NCBI GenBank assembly: GCA_018402765.1
Contig: JAGYIE010000002.1
Coordinates: 620,001-684,000 of the forward strand
Source of the DNA: Vicingaceae bacterium
GTDB taxonomy: Bacteria; Bacteroidota; Bacteroidia; Flavobacteriales_E; Vicingaceae
Direction of reading: 5' to 3'
DNA length: 64,000 bases
The stretch's first letter is position 1. Every line of letters begins with the position of its first letter. A program made the translations under genes and the position numbers. The notes beneath the pieces are model-generated. The model was not told where the DNA came from. It searched no databases and was given only the letters and a program-made list of their open reading frames with translations. Shown here one piece after another: positions 1 through 6,509 of this stretch.

Positions 1-1441
1 AAGTGAGCGTAAACGAAGATTGGGAGAGTTGTTTCATTTAGATAGAATGGAAAGAGAGCTACACCGTTCAATGAAGCAGTTGGAGCAAATGCAATTGTCG
101 TCTGGAGCATGGCCTTGGTTTGACGGAGGAAGAGAGAATCGATACATCACACAACACATCGTAAGTGGTTTTGGCCATTTGAAGCAGTTAGGAATGATTG
201 ACCTCGATAAGAATTTGGAGTTGGGACAAATGCTGAACAAAGCAATTGCTTATCTCGATGCTCAATTAAAAGAGGAATATGATTTTCTTATAGATCGCAA
301 TGCAGATTTGAGTAAAAAGCAGATCTCTTCATTTCAAATACAGTATTTCTATGCTCGAAGCTTCTTTATTGAGAAAGAAATTGCATCGACCAATAAAGTG
401 GCATTTGACTACTTCTACACACAATCGAAGAAATACTGGTTGGATTACGGACTTCAGTTGAGAGGGATGATTGCACTTTCAGCTTATCGCAATAAGGATA
501 TTGATTTGGCTAAAAAGGTAATGACTGCAGCAAAAGACATCGCTATTTATAATGATGAATTTGGCATGTATTGGAAAGATAACCGAAGAGGATATTACTG
601 GAATCAAGCACCAATAGAAACTCAAACGTTAATGATAGAGGCTTTTGATGAGGTGCTAGATGATAAGATCTCAGTTGAATTATTAAAAGTATGGTTGCTT
701 AAACAAAAGCAAACTCAAGATTGGAAAACCACTAAAGCTACGGCTGATGCTTGTTATGCATTGTTGTTGAAAGGGTCGGATTTACTGACAATGGAGAATA
801 CAGTCAGTTTAATTGTTGGTGAACTACAATTGGACCCGGCTAATGATCCATCGTTAAAAACAGAAGCTGGTACAGGTTACTTTAAGAAATCGTGGAGAGG
901 AGGAGATGTATCCTCAAAAATGGGAAACATTACCGTTAAAAAAACGAACGAAGGTGTGGCTTGGGGCGCTGCTTATTGGCAGTATTTTGAAGATTTGGAT
1001 AAAATAACTTTCGCAGAAACGCCTTTGCAATTAAAGAAAGAATTATTTATTGAAGTGGCTACCAATTCAGGCAAACAACTTAAAAAGATAAAAGCAACCG
1101 AGCCAATTAAAATTGGGGACAAAATAATTGTAAGGGTTGAGTTGCATTCCGATAGAGATTTAGAGTTTGTACATTTAAAAGATATGCGAGCATCTGGTTT
1201 TGAGCCGATAAACGTACTATCAAGATATAAATATCAGGATGGGTTAAGCTACTACGAATGCACAAAAGATGCGGCCACTAATTTCTTTATCTCTTTTTTA
1301 AGAAAAGGAACCTATGTTTTTGAATATGAGTTGAGGGCTAATATTGCCGGTCAGTTTTCCAATGGAATTACCCAATTGCAGTGTATGTATGCTCCCGAGT
1401 TTACTGCTCATAGTATTGGGAGTAGGGTTATAATAAAGTAG
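1..1441 (+). CDS. alpha-2-macroglobulin family protein, C-terminal part (5' end outside window)
   Basis: The frame is open from base 2, so this is the 3' end of a much longer gene; the first possible start inside the window (TTG at 20) is not the real one. About 480 residues are visible. The first ~290 form the helical thioester-type domain of bacterial alpha-2-macroglobulins, recognisable by GAWPWF followed by GG and by the ITQHIVSGFGHL stretch. The last ~130 residues resemble the receptor-binding/MG10 domain (LKDMRASGFEP, then a tail with GQFSNG and YAPEF). The family comprises very large periplasmic or outer-membrane proteins thought to trap proteases. No thioester CxEQ motif occurs in the visible part; it would lie upstream if present. 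The gene ends 52 bases before a lipoprotein gene that has its own promoter. Confidence 0.85.
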   Translation, partial: SERKRRLGELFHLDRMERELHRSMKQLEQMQLSSGAWPWFDGGRENRYITQHIVSGFGHLKQLGMIDLDKNLELGQMLNKAIAYLDAQLKEEYDFLIDRNADLSKKQISSFQIQYFYARSFFIEKEIASTNKVAFDYFYTQSKKYWLDYGLQLRGMIALSAYRNKDIDLAKKVMTAAKDIAIYNDEFGMYWKDNRRGYYWNQAPIETQTLMIEAFDEVLDDKISVELLKVWLLKQKQTQDWKTTKATADACYALLLKGSDLLTMENTVSLIVGELQLDPANDPSLKTEAGTGYFKKSWRGGDVSSKMGNITVKKTNEGVAWGAAYWQYFEDLDKITFAETPLQLKKELFIEVATNSGKQLKKIKATEPIKIGDKIIVRVELHSDRDLEFVHLKDMRASGFEPINVLSRYKYQDGLSYYECTKDAATNFFISFLRKGTYVFEYELRANIAGQFSNGITQLQCMYAPEFTAHSIGSRVIIK

Positions 1442-1446
1442 CAATA

Positions 1447-1477
1447 TTGATTGATGTGACATCAAATGATATATTTG
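1447..1477 (+). promoter_or_regulatory. Bacteroidota-type promoter of the lipoprotein gene at 1494
   Basis: A TTG at 1447-1449 is followed after 20 bases by TATATTTG at 1470-1477, matching the Bacteroidota housekeeping consensus (-33 TTG, -7 TAnnTTTG). The start codon is 16 bases downstream of the -7 box. Confidence 0.6.
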
Positions 1478-1493
1478 CTTAAAAATACAAATT

Positions 1494-2027
1494 ATGAAGA
1501 AATATAGAATTGCAGCTGCGATAGCTGTTGCTACGCTTTTAGGATCTTGTGGAGGTAGCTCTGCTGAAGGTGATAAATCTCAACTAGCTGAAGAAACAGT
1601 TAGTTATGAAGGGATGAACAAGTTAAATCTTCGTGAGCATGGATTTGAAGGTATTATATATATCCTAAATGAAGAGTTTGGACAACCAATTATTGATCGA
1701 ACGAATTGGGGAAGCGTTAAAATTTCAGTTGGAGAACGATTTGGTATTGAGTTACAACAGGAACCACTTAGCTATGATATGTTTATGTCTGAATTATTGG
1801 AAGCTCAAGTATATGAAACAGTGTTTTTGGAACAAAATCCTCCGTTGATGATGTGGAAAAATTCAATTCCTAATAGTGGGACTGAACCGGAGTACCATTT
1901 TTTCTATGCCTACTCAAAAGAAGGCTTCAATATTTCAATTACTAGTTTTAAAAGTGAACAATTTTCGGAAAGTGCAGTAAAAAAGATGATTATTTCAGCG
2001 AAATCTTACGATCATATAGGAGAGTAA
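1494..2027 (+). CDS. putative lipoprotein, function unknown
   Basis: This 177-residue protein starts with MKKYR, a hydrophobic stretch and the lipobox LGSC with the acylated cysteine at residue 19, followed by a Gly/Ser-rich linker. This indicates export and lipid anchoring. I recognise no domain in the remainder, which is acidic and has no further membrane segment. It has its own promoter (1447-1477), and a strong hairpin follows the stop codon, so it is probably monocistronic. No function can be given. Confidence 0.75.
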   Translation: MKKYRIAAAIAVATLLGSCGGSSAEGDKSQLAEETVSYEGMNKLNLREHGFEGIIYILNEEFGQPIIDRTNWGSVKISVGERFGIELQQEPLSYDMFMSELLEAQVYETVFLEQNPPLMMWKNSIPNSGTEPEYHFFYAYSKEGFNISITSFKSEQFSESAVKKMIISAKSYDHIGE

Positions 2028-2035
2028 AAGAATAA

Positions 2036-2088
2036 ACAATATAATAAAGGCTTTAACTGACAAAAAGTTAAAGCCTTTATTATATTGT
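2036..2088. terminator. bidirectional terminator, 23-bp perfect stem
   Basis: Bases 2036-2058 are exactly complementary to 2066-2088, with a 7-base loop. The stem is A/T-rich at its base and holds AAGGCTTTAACT at its top, so either strand gives a stem followed by U-rich RNA. It lies between the convergent lipoprotein gene (plus) and stress protein gene (minus) and can serve both. Confidence 0.85.
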
Positions 2089-2104
2089 AAAATTCGCCTA
2101 GATA

Positions 2105-2938
2105 TTATCCAAATGACTCAGGAACAAACTCTTGGGTAGGATTCATGATAATAACTGGTATTTCCTCCTTATTTCCTATGATTTCTTGTTCACCACCGCC
2201 TTTAAATAAGTCAGGTAGAATTCCACCTTCTTTACTATTTACTATTGCTATTAAGTCAGCATCAACCTCCTTAGAATATGTGATTACTTGTTGTAAAAAA
2301 TTACTTGTTGATGGGGCAACTTCTACTTGATAGCTAATTTTTCGCTCTTCAAAATAATGCTTTGCAAAAATTAATTCTCTACTCACTTTAGTTCTCAAAA
2401 ACTCATCTGACTCATTAGAAGCAAATATGTGAACTTTACTTCCAAAGTGTTTAGCAATACTAGACGTAATTCCAAGCTTTTGTTTAGTTTCTTGGGCAAA
2501 TCGAATTGGCAACACGATGTCTTTATAGTCTTTTGTAGCTTTTTTTCGTTGAACGATAATGAAAGGAACTTTGGAGTTGTTTATCACCTTTAAAGCATGA
2601 CTTCCTGTAATGTGCTGAATTCCTTTTAGTCCATGTGTGCCCATAACAATTAGTCGCGCTTCAATTTCTTGAGCTACTTGCCCAATATCGTCGAATATAC
2701 TTCCTTTTTTTACAATGTACTTTGCTGTAACACCGTAGTCTGCATAAGCTTCTTCGCACCATGCCTCTAAGCTTTCTTTTGCACTTTCAATAGCTTTATC
2801 ACTGCTCACTACATGAAGTAAATGTATTTCGCCTTCTCCATTAAAACTCTTTGCAACCATGGCTGCATGGTTAATAGCTGTTTTCGCTACATCTGTAAAA
2901 TCAGTTGGCACAAGAACATTGTATTTAGAATTGCTCAT
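2105..2938 (-). CDS. universal stress protein, two tandem Usp domains
   Basis: This 277-residue cytoplasmic protein contains two UspA folds in tandem. The first (about residues 1-135) starts YNVLVPTDFTD and carries the nucleotide-binding signature GTHGLKG, then GS and ALKVI..SKVPFIIV, typical of ATP-binding Usp proteins. The second (about 140-277) keeps the fold (ending IPVIIMNP) but its GxxGxxxxxxxxxG(S/T) loop is degenerate, as is common in tandem Usp proteins. A role in stress or energy-limitation responses is known for the family; the ligand here is inferred. A TATCTTTG box upstream (2967-2974) suggests its own promoter. Confidence 0.9.
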   Translation of the reverse strand: MSNSKYNVLVPTDFTDVAKTAINHAAMVAKSFNGEGEIHLLHVVSSDKAIESAKESLEAWCEEAYADYGVTAKYIVKKGSIFDDIGQVAQEIEARLIVMGTHGLKGIQHITGSHALKVINNSKVPFIIVQRKKATKDYKDIVLPIRFAQETKQKLGITSSIAKHFGSKVHIFASNESDEFLRTKVSRELIFAKHYFEERKISYQVEVAPSTSNFLQQVITYSKEVDADLIAIVNSKEGGILPDLFKGGGEQEIIGNKEEIPVIIMNPTQEFVPESFG

Positions 2939-2966
2939 TATAAATGGTTTAAAAGGTGGACTGATT

Positions 2967-2974
2967 CAAAGATA
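2967..2974 (-). promoter_or_regulatory. -7 promoter box for the universal stress protein gene
   Basis: On the minus strand this reads TATCTTTG (TAnnTTTG), 28 bases ahead of the start codon at 2938. No TTG at the ideal distance was found. Confidence 0.45.
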
Positions 2975-3030
2975 AATATAAATCAATAAAATGAAAATAA
3001 TTATCGACGAAAGTTAGAATATTATAAATA

Positions 3031-3070
3031 AAATGCCTCTTAATTACTTTAAAAGTAAACAAAAGGCTTT
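3031..3070 (-). terminator. probable terminator of the PfkB kinase gene
   Basis: On the minus strand an outer GCCT/AGGC pairing (3064-3067 with 3035-3038) encloses a near-continuous inner stem built on TTACTT/AAGTAA, followed by ATTTTATTT. It lies just downstream of the kinase stop codon. Confidence 0.55.
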
Positions 3071-3090
3071 TTAGGACTGAGAAAAAGATA

Positions 3091-4023
3091 CTAAAGACTA
3101 TTTTCTAGCTCTATATCAAACTGAACTAGATTCACAAATTGCTTTACTCTTTCGGCCAATTCTTTTTCGGTAAGCGATTGAATTCTTTCTGTGCCAAATT
3201 TTTCAACAGTAAATGAAGCTAAAGCGCTTCCAAAAATGATAGCTCTTTTCATATTTTCAAAAGAGATATCCTGAGATTGTGCCAAATAACCAATAAATCC
3301 TCCTGCAAATGTATCACCGGCCCCTGTTGGGTCAAAGACTTCTTCAAGGGGCAATGCGGGAGCAAAAAATACTTCGTTTTTATGAAAAAGCAATGCTCCA
3401 TGTTCACCTTTTTTGATAATTAAATATTTAGGTCCCATTTCCATAATTTTCTTCGCCGCCACAATTAATGAATATTCACCTGAAAGTTGTCTTGCTTCTT
3501 CATCGTTAATGGAAAGAACATCTACGAGCTTAATAGTTTCTTTTAGGGCATCCAATTTAATGTCCATCCAAAAGTTCATCGTGTCAGCCACAATTAATTT
3601 TGGTCGATTAGGCAAGCTTTCGATAACTGCACGTTGTAGGTCCGGGTCTAAATTTCCTAGCATTAAAAACTCACAATCTTTGTAGCTTTCTGGGATAACT
3701 GGAGTAAATGTTTCTAAAACATTTAACTGTGTATCAAGTGTGTCTCTGGTGTTCATATCATTATGATATCTTCCTGACCAAAAGAAGGTTTTCTCATCCT
3801 TCTTCACTTCTATACCTGCAGTGTCTACTCCTCTGCTCTCCAGCATATCCAAGTACTCTTGCGGAAAATCTCCACCTACCACTGAAACAACATTTACACG
3901 TTTTCCAAATCGAGAAGCTGCAAGTCCTATGTAGGTTGCAGCTCCACCTAATATTTTGTCTGTTTTTCCAAAGGGTGTTTCAATTGCGTCAAACGCAACA
4001 GTTCCAATAGCTAGTAAACTCAT
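3091..4023 (-). CDS. PfkB family sugar/nucleoside kinase
   Basis: This 310-residue ribokinase-family enzyme phosphorylates a sugar or nucleoside with ATP in the cytoplasm. The N-terminal family signature GGAATYIGLAASRFG is near residue 26. The C-terminal signature DPTGAGDTFAGGF is near residue 237, and its GAGD aspartate is the catalytic base. The length is normal for the family. The substrate cannot be read from sequence: adenosine kinase-like and ribokinase-like members look similar at this level. The gene diverges from the tRNA-Asn repeat region; the -7 box at 4049-4056 lies in the shared intergenic stretch. Confidence 0.85.
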   Translation of the reverse strand: MSLLAIGTVAFDAIETPFGKTDKILGGAATYIGLAASRFGKRVNVVSVVGGDFPQEYLDMLESRGVDTAGIEVKKDEKTFFWSGRYHNDMNTRDTLDTQLNVLETFTPVIPESYKDCEFLMLGNLDPDLQRAVIESLPNRPKLIVADTMNFWMDIKLDALKETIKLVDVLSINDEEARQLSGEYSLIVAAKKIMEMGPKYLIIKKGEHGALLFHKNEVFFAPALPLEEVFDPTGAGDTFAGGFIGYLAQSQDISFENMKRAIIFGSALASFTVEKFGTERIQSLTEKELAERVKQFVNLVQFDIELENSL

Positions 4024-4048
4024 CGATTAATTTTTTTCTAATTTTTTA

Positions 4049-4056
4049 CAAATATA
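4049..4056 (-). promoter_or_regulatory. -7 promoter box for the PfkB kinase gene
   Basis: On the minus strand this reads TATATTTG, 25 bases upstream of the start codon at 4023. The surrounding 4024-4120 is very AT-rich and has no other recognisable content. Confidence 0.45.
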
Positions 4057-4171
4057 TTGTTTAATTAAAAACTTTATATAAATTTGCAACCCATTTCGAG
4101 ATAAATGTATGAAATAATTAAAGTAACAGCGGTTACTTTTAGAAAGAAATTGAAATAATTAAAAAATAAAT

Positions 4172-4244
4172 TCCTCCTTAGCTCAGCTGGTTAGAGCATC
4201 TGATCCCGTTCAAACGGGAAGGGTTCTTGGTTCTGATGGGAGGT
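4172..4244 (+). pseudogene. defective tRNA-Asn-like copy 1
   Basis: The 5' half (TCCTCCT acceptor strand, D-arm GCTC..GAGC, ATCTGA) is identical to the intact tRNA-Asn at 4553. From the anticodon loop on it differs. The loop and 3' anticodon strand are replaced by TCCCGTTCAAACGGGA (4204-4219). The T-arm has lost its 3' strand, and the acceptor 3' strand is GGGAGGT instead of AGGAGGA. A normal anticodon loop and T-arm cannot form, so it should not act as a tRNA. Confidence 0.8.
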
Positions 4245-4298
4245 AAAAAGTAACAGCGGTTACTTTTAGAAAGAAATTGAAATAATTAAAAAATAAAT

Positions 4299-4371
4299 TC
4301 CTCCTTAGCTCAGCTGGTTAGAGCATCTGATCCCGTTCAAACGGGAAGGGTTCTTGGTTCTGATGGGAGGT
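4299..4371 (+). pseudogene. defective tRNA-Asn-like copy 2
   Basis: Same structure as copy 1, displaced by exactly 127 bp. The substituted anticodon module lies at 4331-4346. No base difference from copy 1 was seen by eye. Confidence 0.8.
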
Positions 4372-4425
4372 AAAAAGTAACAGCGGTTACTTTTAGAAAG
4401 AAATTGAAATAATTAAAAAATAAAT

Positions 4426-4498
4426 TCCTCCTTAGCTCAGCTGGTTAGAGCATCTGATCCCGTTCAAACGGGAAGGGTTCTTGGTTCTGATGGGAGGT
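4426..4498 (+). pseudogene. defective tRNA-Asn-like copy 3
   Basis: Same structure as copies 1 and 2, again 127 bp further on. The substituted anticodon module lies at 4458-4473. It is followed directly by the hairpin that opens the unit with the functional tRNA-Asn. Confidence 0.8.
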
Positions 4499-4552
4499 AA
4501 AAAGTAACAGCGGTTACTTTTAGAAAGAAATTGAAATAATTAAAAAATAAAT

Positions 4553-4626
4553 TCCTCCTTAGCTCAGCTGGTTAGAGCATCTGACTGTTAATCAGAGGGT
4601 CCTTGGTTCGAGCCCAAGAGGAGGAG
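4553..4626 (+). tRNA. tRNA-Asn (anticodon GTT)
   Basis: This is a complete cloverleaf of 74 nt. The acceptor stem TCCTCCT (4553-4559) pairs perfectly with AGGAGGA (4619-4625), with discriminator G4626. The D-arm is GCTC/GAGC with a GG-containing loop. The anticodon stem TCTGA/TCAGA has loop CTGTTAA, giving anticodon GTT. The T-arm is CTTGG-TTCGAGC-CCAAG. CCA is not encoded. A hairpin terminator follows at once. It is the only intact tRNA in the window and sits between two families of defective copies. Confidence 0.97.
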
Positions 4627-4630
4627 CAAT

Positions 4631-4656
4631 AGAGCTGTACTTAAAAGTACGGCTCT
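4631..4656 (+). terminator. intrinsic terminator of tRNA-Asn
   Basis: AGAGCTGTACTT pairs with AAGTACGGCTCT (one G-T pair) around an AA loop, followed by TCTTGTTTCT. The same hairpin recurs in every 379-bp unit at 5010-5035, 5389-5414 and 5768-5793. The copy at 6147-6172 has AGAGTAGTAC and pairs less well. Confidence 0.8.
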
Positions 4657-4688
4657 TCTTGTTTCTGATAGTTTGTATTTGTGGAGTT

Positions 4689-4949
4689 ATGTCGTACTTT
4701 GTTTACATCTTATATTCTGAAAAAATCGACAAATATTACGTTGGCAAAACTGAGAATCCTGAAGGTCGTTTATCTTTTCACAATTCTGAAATAAATGGTA
4801 TTTGGACGAAGCGTGGTCAACCGTGGGAGTTGGTAAAATTAATAGCGTTTGAAAATTCAACATTACAATCAAAAGCTGAGCGATTTATAAAACGCCAGAA
4901 AAGCAGAAAACTCATCGAAGGAATTATAAAGAAAGGCTGGGTTGGTTAG
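4689..4949 (+). CDS. small GIY-YIG domain nuclease, copy 1
   Basis: This 86-residue protein is a single GIY-YIG domain. FVYILYS (residues 4-10) and YYVGKT (16-21) are the GIY and YIG strands. R27 and H31 lie on the following helix, and E64 in the SKAERFIKR helix is the usual metal-binding glutamate. I chose the ATG at 4689 (MSYFVYI) because family members begin right before the first strand; upstream codons are tRNA-terminator sequence. The last residues (KKGWVG) and the stop codon are encoded by the D-arm-like part of the next tRNA-like copy. Stand-alone GIY-YIG proteins of this size are common in Bacteroidota and their role is uncertain. It differs from copies 2-4 by a silent C/T and one leader base. 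Confidence 0.85.
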   Translation: MSYFVYILYSEKIDKYYVGKTENPEGRLSFHNSEINGIWTKRGQPWELVKLIAFENSTLQSKAERFIKRQKSRKLIEGIIKKGWVG

Positions 4950-5005
4950 CGCATCTGATCCCGTTCGAACGGGAAGGGTCCTTGGTTCGAGCCCAAGAGG
5001 AGGAG
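4936..5005 (+). pseudogene. 5'-truncated tRNA-like copy A
   Basis: It begins in the D-arm (GCTGGGTTGGTTAGCGC against GCTCAGCTGGTTAGAGC in tRNA-Asn) and lacks the 5' acceptor strand. It carries the substituted anticodon module TCCCGTTCGAACGGGA (4959-4974), then an intact T-arm and 3' acceptor strand with G5005. It overlaps the 3' end of the upstream nuclease gene. No functional tRNA can form without the 5' acceptor strand. Confidence 0.75.
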
Positions 5006-5067
5006 CAATAGAGCTGTACTTAAAAGTACGGCTCTTCTTGTTTCTGATAGTTTGTATTTGTAGAGTT

Positions 5068-5328
5068 ATGTCGTACTTTGTTTACATTTTATATTCTGAA
5101 AAAATCGACAAATATTACGTTGGCAAAACTGAGAATCCTGAAGGTCGTTTATCTTTTCACAATTCTGAAATAAATGGTATTTGGACGAAGCGTGGTCAAC
5201 CGTGGGAGTTGGTAAAATTAATAGCGTTTGAAAATTCAACATTACAATCAAAAGCTGAGCGATTTATAAAACGCCAGAAAAGCAGAAAACTCATCGAAGG
5301 AATTATAAAGAAAGGCTGGGTTGGTTAG
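5068..5328 (+). CDS. small GIY-YIG domain nuclease, copy 2
   Basis: This 86-residue protein is identical to copy 1. It has the GIY and YIG strands and the presumed catalytic Arg27, His31 and Glu64. An open frame extends upstream through the tRNA-like sequence and its terminator to a TTG at 4942, but that extension is simply translated tRNA-like sequence. The ATG at 5068 is preferred. As in copy 1 the stop lies in the next tRNA-like D-arm. Confidence 0.85.
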   Translation: MSYFVYILYSEKIDKYYVGKTENPEGRLSFHNSEINGIWTKRGQPWELVKLIAFENSTLQSKAERFIKRQKSRKLIEGIIKKGWVG

Positions 5329-5384
5329 CGCATCTGATCCCGTTCGAACGGGAAGGGTCCTTGGTTCGAGCCCAAGAGGAGGAG
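5315..5384 (+). pseudogene. 5'-truncated tRNA-like copy B
   Basis: Same as copy A, 379 bp further on, with the palindromic anticodon module at 5338-5353 and an intact T-arm and 3' acceptor strand. Confidence 0.75.
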
Positions 5385-5446
5385 CAATAGAGCTGTACTT
5401 AAAAGTACGGCTCTTCTTGTTTCTGATAGTTTGTATTTGTAGAGTT

Positions 5447-5707
5447 ATGTCGTACTTTGTTTACATTTTATATTCTGAAAAAATCGACAAATATTACGTT
5501 GGCAAAACTGAGAATCCTGAAGGTCGTTTATCTTTTCACAATTCTGAAATAAATGGTATTTGGACGAAGCGTGGTCAACCGTGGGAGTTGGTAAAATTAA
5601 TAGCGTTTGAAAATTCAACATTACAATCAAAAGCTGAGCGATTTATAAAACGCCAGAAAAGCAGAAAACTCATCGAAGGAATTATAAAGAAAGGCTGGGT
5701 TGGTTAG
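5447..5707 (+). CDS. small GIY-YIG domain nuclease, copy 3
   Basis: Identical 86-residue product to copy 2, with all presumed catalytic residues kept. The successive genes lie in rotating frames because the 379-bp period is not a multiple of three, so they cannot be read as one fusion protein. Confidence 0.85.
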   Translation: MSYFVYILYSEKIDKYYVGKTENPEGRLSFHNSEINGIWTKRGQPWELVKLIAFENSTLQSKAERFIKRQKSRKLIEGIIKKGWVG

Positions 5708-5763
5708 CGCATCTGATCCCGTTCGAACGGGAAGGGTCCTTGGTTCGAGCCCAAGAGGAGGAG
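5694..5763 (+). pseudogene. 5'-truncated tRNA-like copy C
   Basis: Same as copy A. The palindromic anticodon module lies at 5717-5732; T-arm and 3' acceptor strand are intact, 5' acceptor strand missing. Confidence 0.75.
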
Positions 5764-5825
5764 CAATAGAGCTGTACTTAAAAGTACGGCTCTTCTTGTT
5801 TCTGATAGTTTGTATTTGTAGAGTT

Positions 5826-6086
5826 ATGTCGTACTTTGTTTACATTTTATATTCTGAAAAAATCGACAAATATTACGTTGGCAAAACTGAGAATCCTGAA
5901 GGTCGTTTATCTTTTCACAATTCTGAAATAAATGGTATTTGGACGAAGCGTGGTCAACCGTGGGAGTTGGTAAAATTAATAGCGTTTGAAAATTCAACAT
6001 TACAATCAAAAGCTGAGCGATTTATAAAACGCCAGAAAAGCAGAAAACTCATCGAAGGAATTATAAAGAAAGGCTGGGTTGGTTAG
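5826..6086 (+). CDS. small GIY-YIG domain nuclease, copy 4
   Basis: Identical 86-residue product to copies 2 and 3. It is the last complete gene of the array. The tRNA-like copy behind it is followed by an altered, weaker terminator hairpin. Confidence 0.85.
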   Translation: MSYFVYILYSEKIDKYYVGKTENPEGRLSFHNSEINGIWTKRGQPWELVKLIAFENSTLQSKAERFIKRQKSRKLIEGIIKKGWVG

Positions 6087-6142
6087 CGCATCTGATCCCG
6101 TTCGAACGGGAAGGGTCCTTGGTTCGAGCCCAAGAGGAGGAG
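6073..6142 (+). pseudogene. 5'-truncated tRNA-like copy D
   Basis: Last of the 3'-part tRNA copies, with the palindromic module at 6096-6111. The hairpin behind it (6147-6172) reads AGAGTAGTAC where the others read AGAGCTGTAC, so two stem pairs are lost. Confidence 0.75.
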
Positions 6143-6204
6143 CAATAGAGTAGTACTTAAAAGTACGGCTCTTCTTGTTTCTGATAGTTTGTATTTGTAG
6201 AGTT

Positions 6205-6369
6205 ATGTCGTACTTTGTTTACATTTTATATTCTGAAAAAATCGACAAATATTACGTTGGCAAAACTGAGAATCCTGAAGGTCGTTTATCTTTTCACAAT
6301 TCTGAAATAAATGGTATTTGGACGAAGCGTGGTCAACCGTGGGAGCTTGTTAATTTCATCTTTAAATAA
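6205..6369 (+). pseudogene. truncated GIY-YIG nuclease, copy 5
   Basis: The first ~49 residues match the other copies (through QPWELV), then the sequence switches to unrelated bases after 6345 and stops after 54 residues (NFIFK). The helix with Glu64 and the C-terminal part are missing, so the product should be inactive. This marks the right-hand end of the array, 160 bp upstream of lepA. Confidence 0.8.
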
Positions 6370-6501
6370 TGGCTCATACAACCAAATTTATAATTTCGTG
6401 TTATTGAAATTATTAATACGTGTATTTAGAAACATTTAGCGCTGAATTATTGTATAGAGAATAATTCATTTACTCTCATTAAATTCTTGAGTCAAAAACA
6501 G

Positions 6502-6509
6502 TAAATTTG
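6502..6509 (+). promoter_or_regulatory. -7 promoter box of lepA
   Basis: TAAATTTG lies 19 bases upstream of the lepA start. No well-spaced TTG was found. The rest of 6370-6528 is AT-rich without other signals. Confidence 0.45.

Larger units (their letters stand above)
4121..4628 (+). repeat. 127-bp tandem repeat, four units, the last containing the intact tRNA-Asn
   Basis: Units start at 4121, 4248, 4375 and 4502, an exact 127-bp period. Each begins with the hairpin AAGTAAC-AGCG-GTTACTT. An AT-rich spacer follows that may hold a promoter, then a tRNA-Asn-related sequence. Units 1-3 carry a defective tRNA copy. Unit 4 carries the functional gene and changes sequence from the anticodon loop onward. 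The hairpin that opens each following unit lies directly behind the previous tRNA-like copy and could act as its terminator. By eye the first three units are essentially identical, which suggests recent amplification or gene conversion. Confidence 0.9.
4597..6345 (+). repeat. 379-bp tandem repeat (about 4.6 copies) carrying tRNA 3' part, terminator and GIY-YIG gene
   Basis: The period is exactly 379 bp; for example GGGTCC of the tRNA variable/T region recurs at 4597, 4976, 5355, 5734 and 6113. Each unit holds the tRNA T-arm and 3' acceptor strand, the hairpin terminator, a short leader, a GIY-YIG reading frame, and a D-arm/anticodon-arm segment leading into the next unit. Units 2-4 look identical. 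The first differs at two positions near the nuclease start. The last breaks off after 6345. High identity points to recent expansion by unequal crossing-over or replication slippage. Confidence 0.92.

Noticed and set aside
4121-4501. Three additional functional tRNA genes
   Set aside because: The anticodon loop cannot form a normal 7-base loop and the T-arm lacks its 3' strand, so they are called defective copies.
4942-6086. 128-residue nucleases starting at TTG inside the tRNA-like sequence
   Set aside because: The extra 42 residues are translation of tRNA and terminator; the domain begins at MSYFVYI.
4121-6345. Repeats as a pure assembly error
   Set aside because: Cannot be excluded, but copies carry distinct differences (first and last units, altered hairpin) and the two arrays have different periods, which argues for real duplications.
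4121-6369. CRISPR-like or integron-like repeat array
   Set aside because: Periods of 127 and 379 bp with tRNA and nuclease content, no short direct repeats with unique spacers, no cas or integrase gene.
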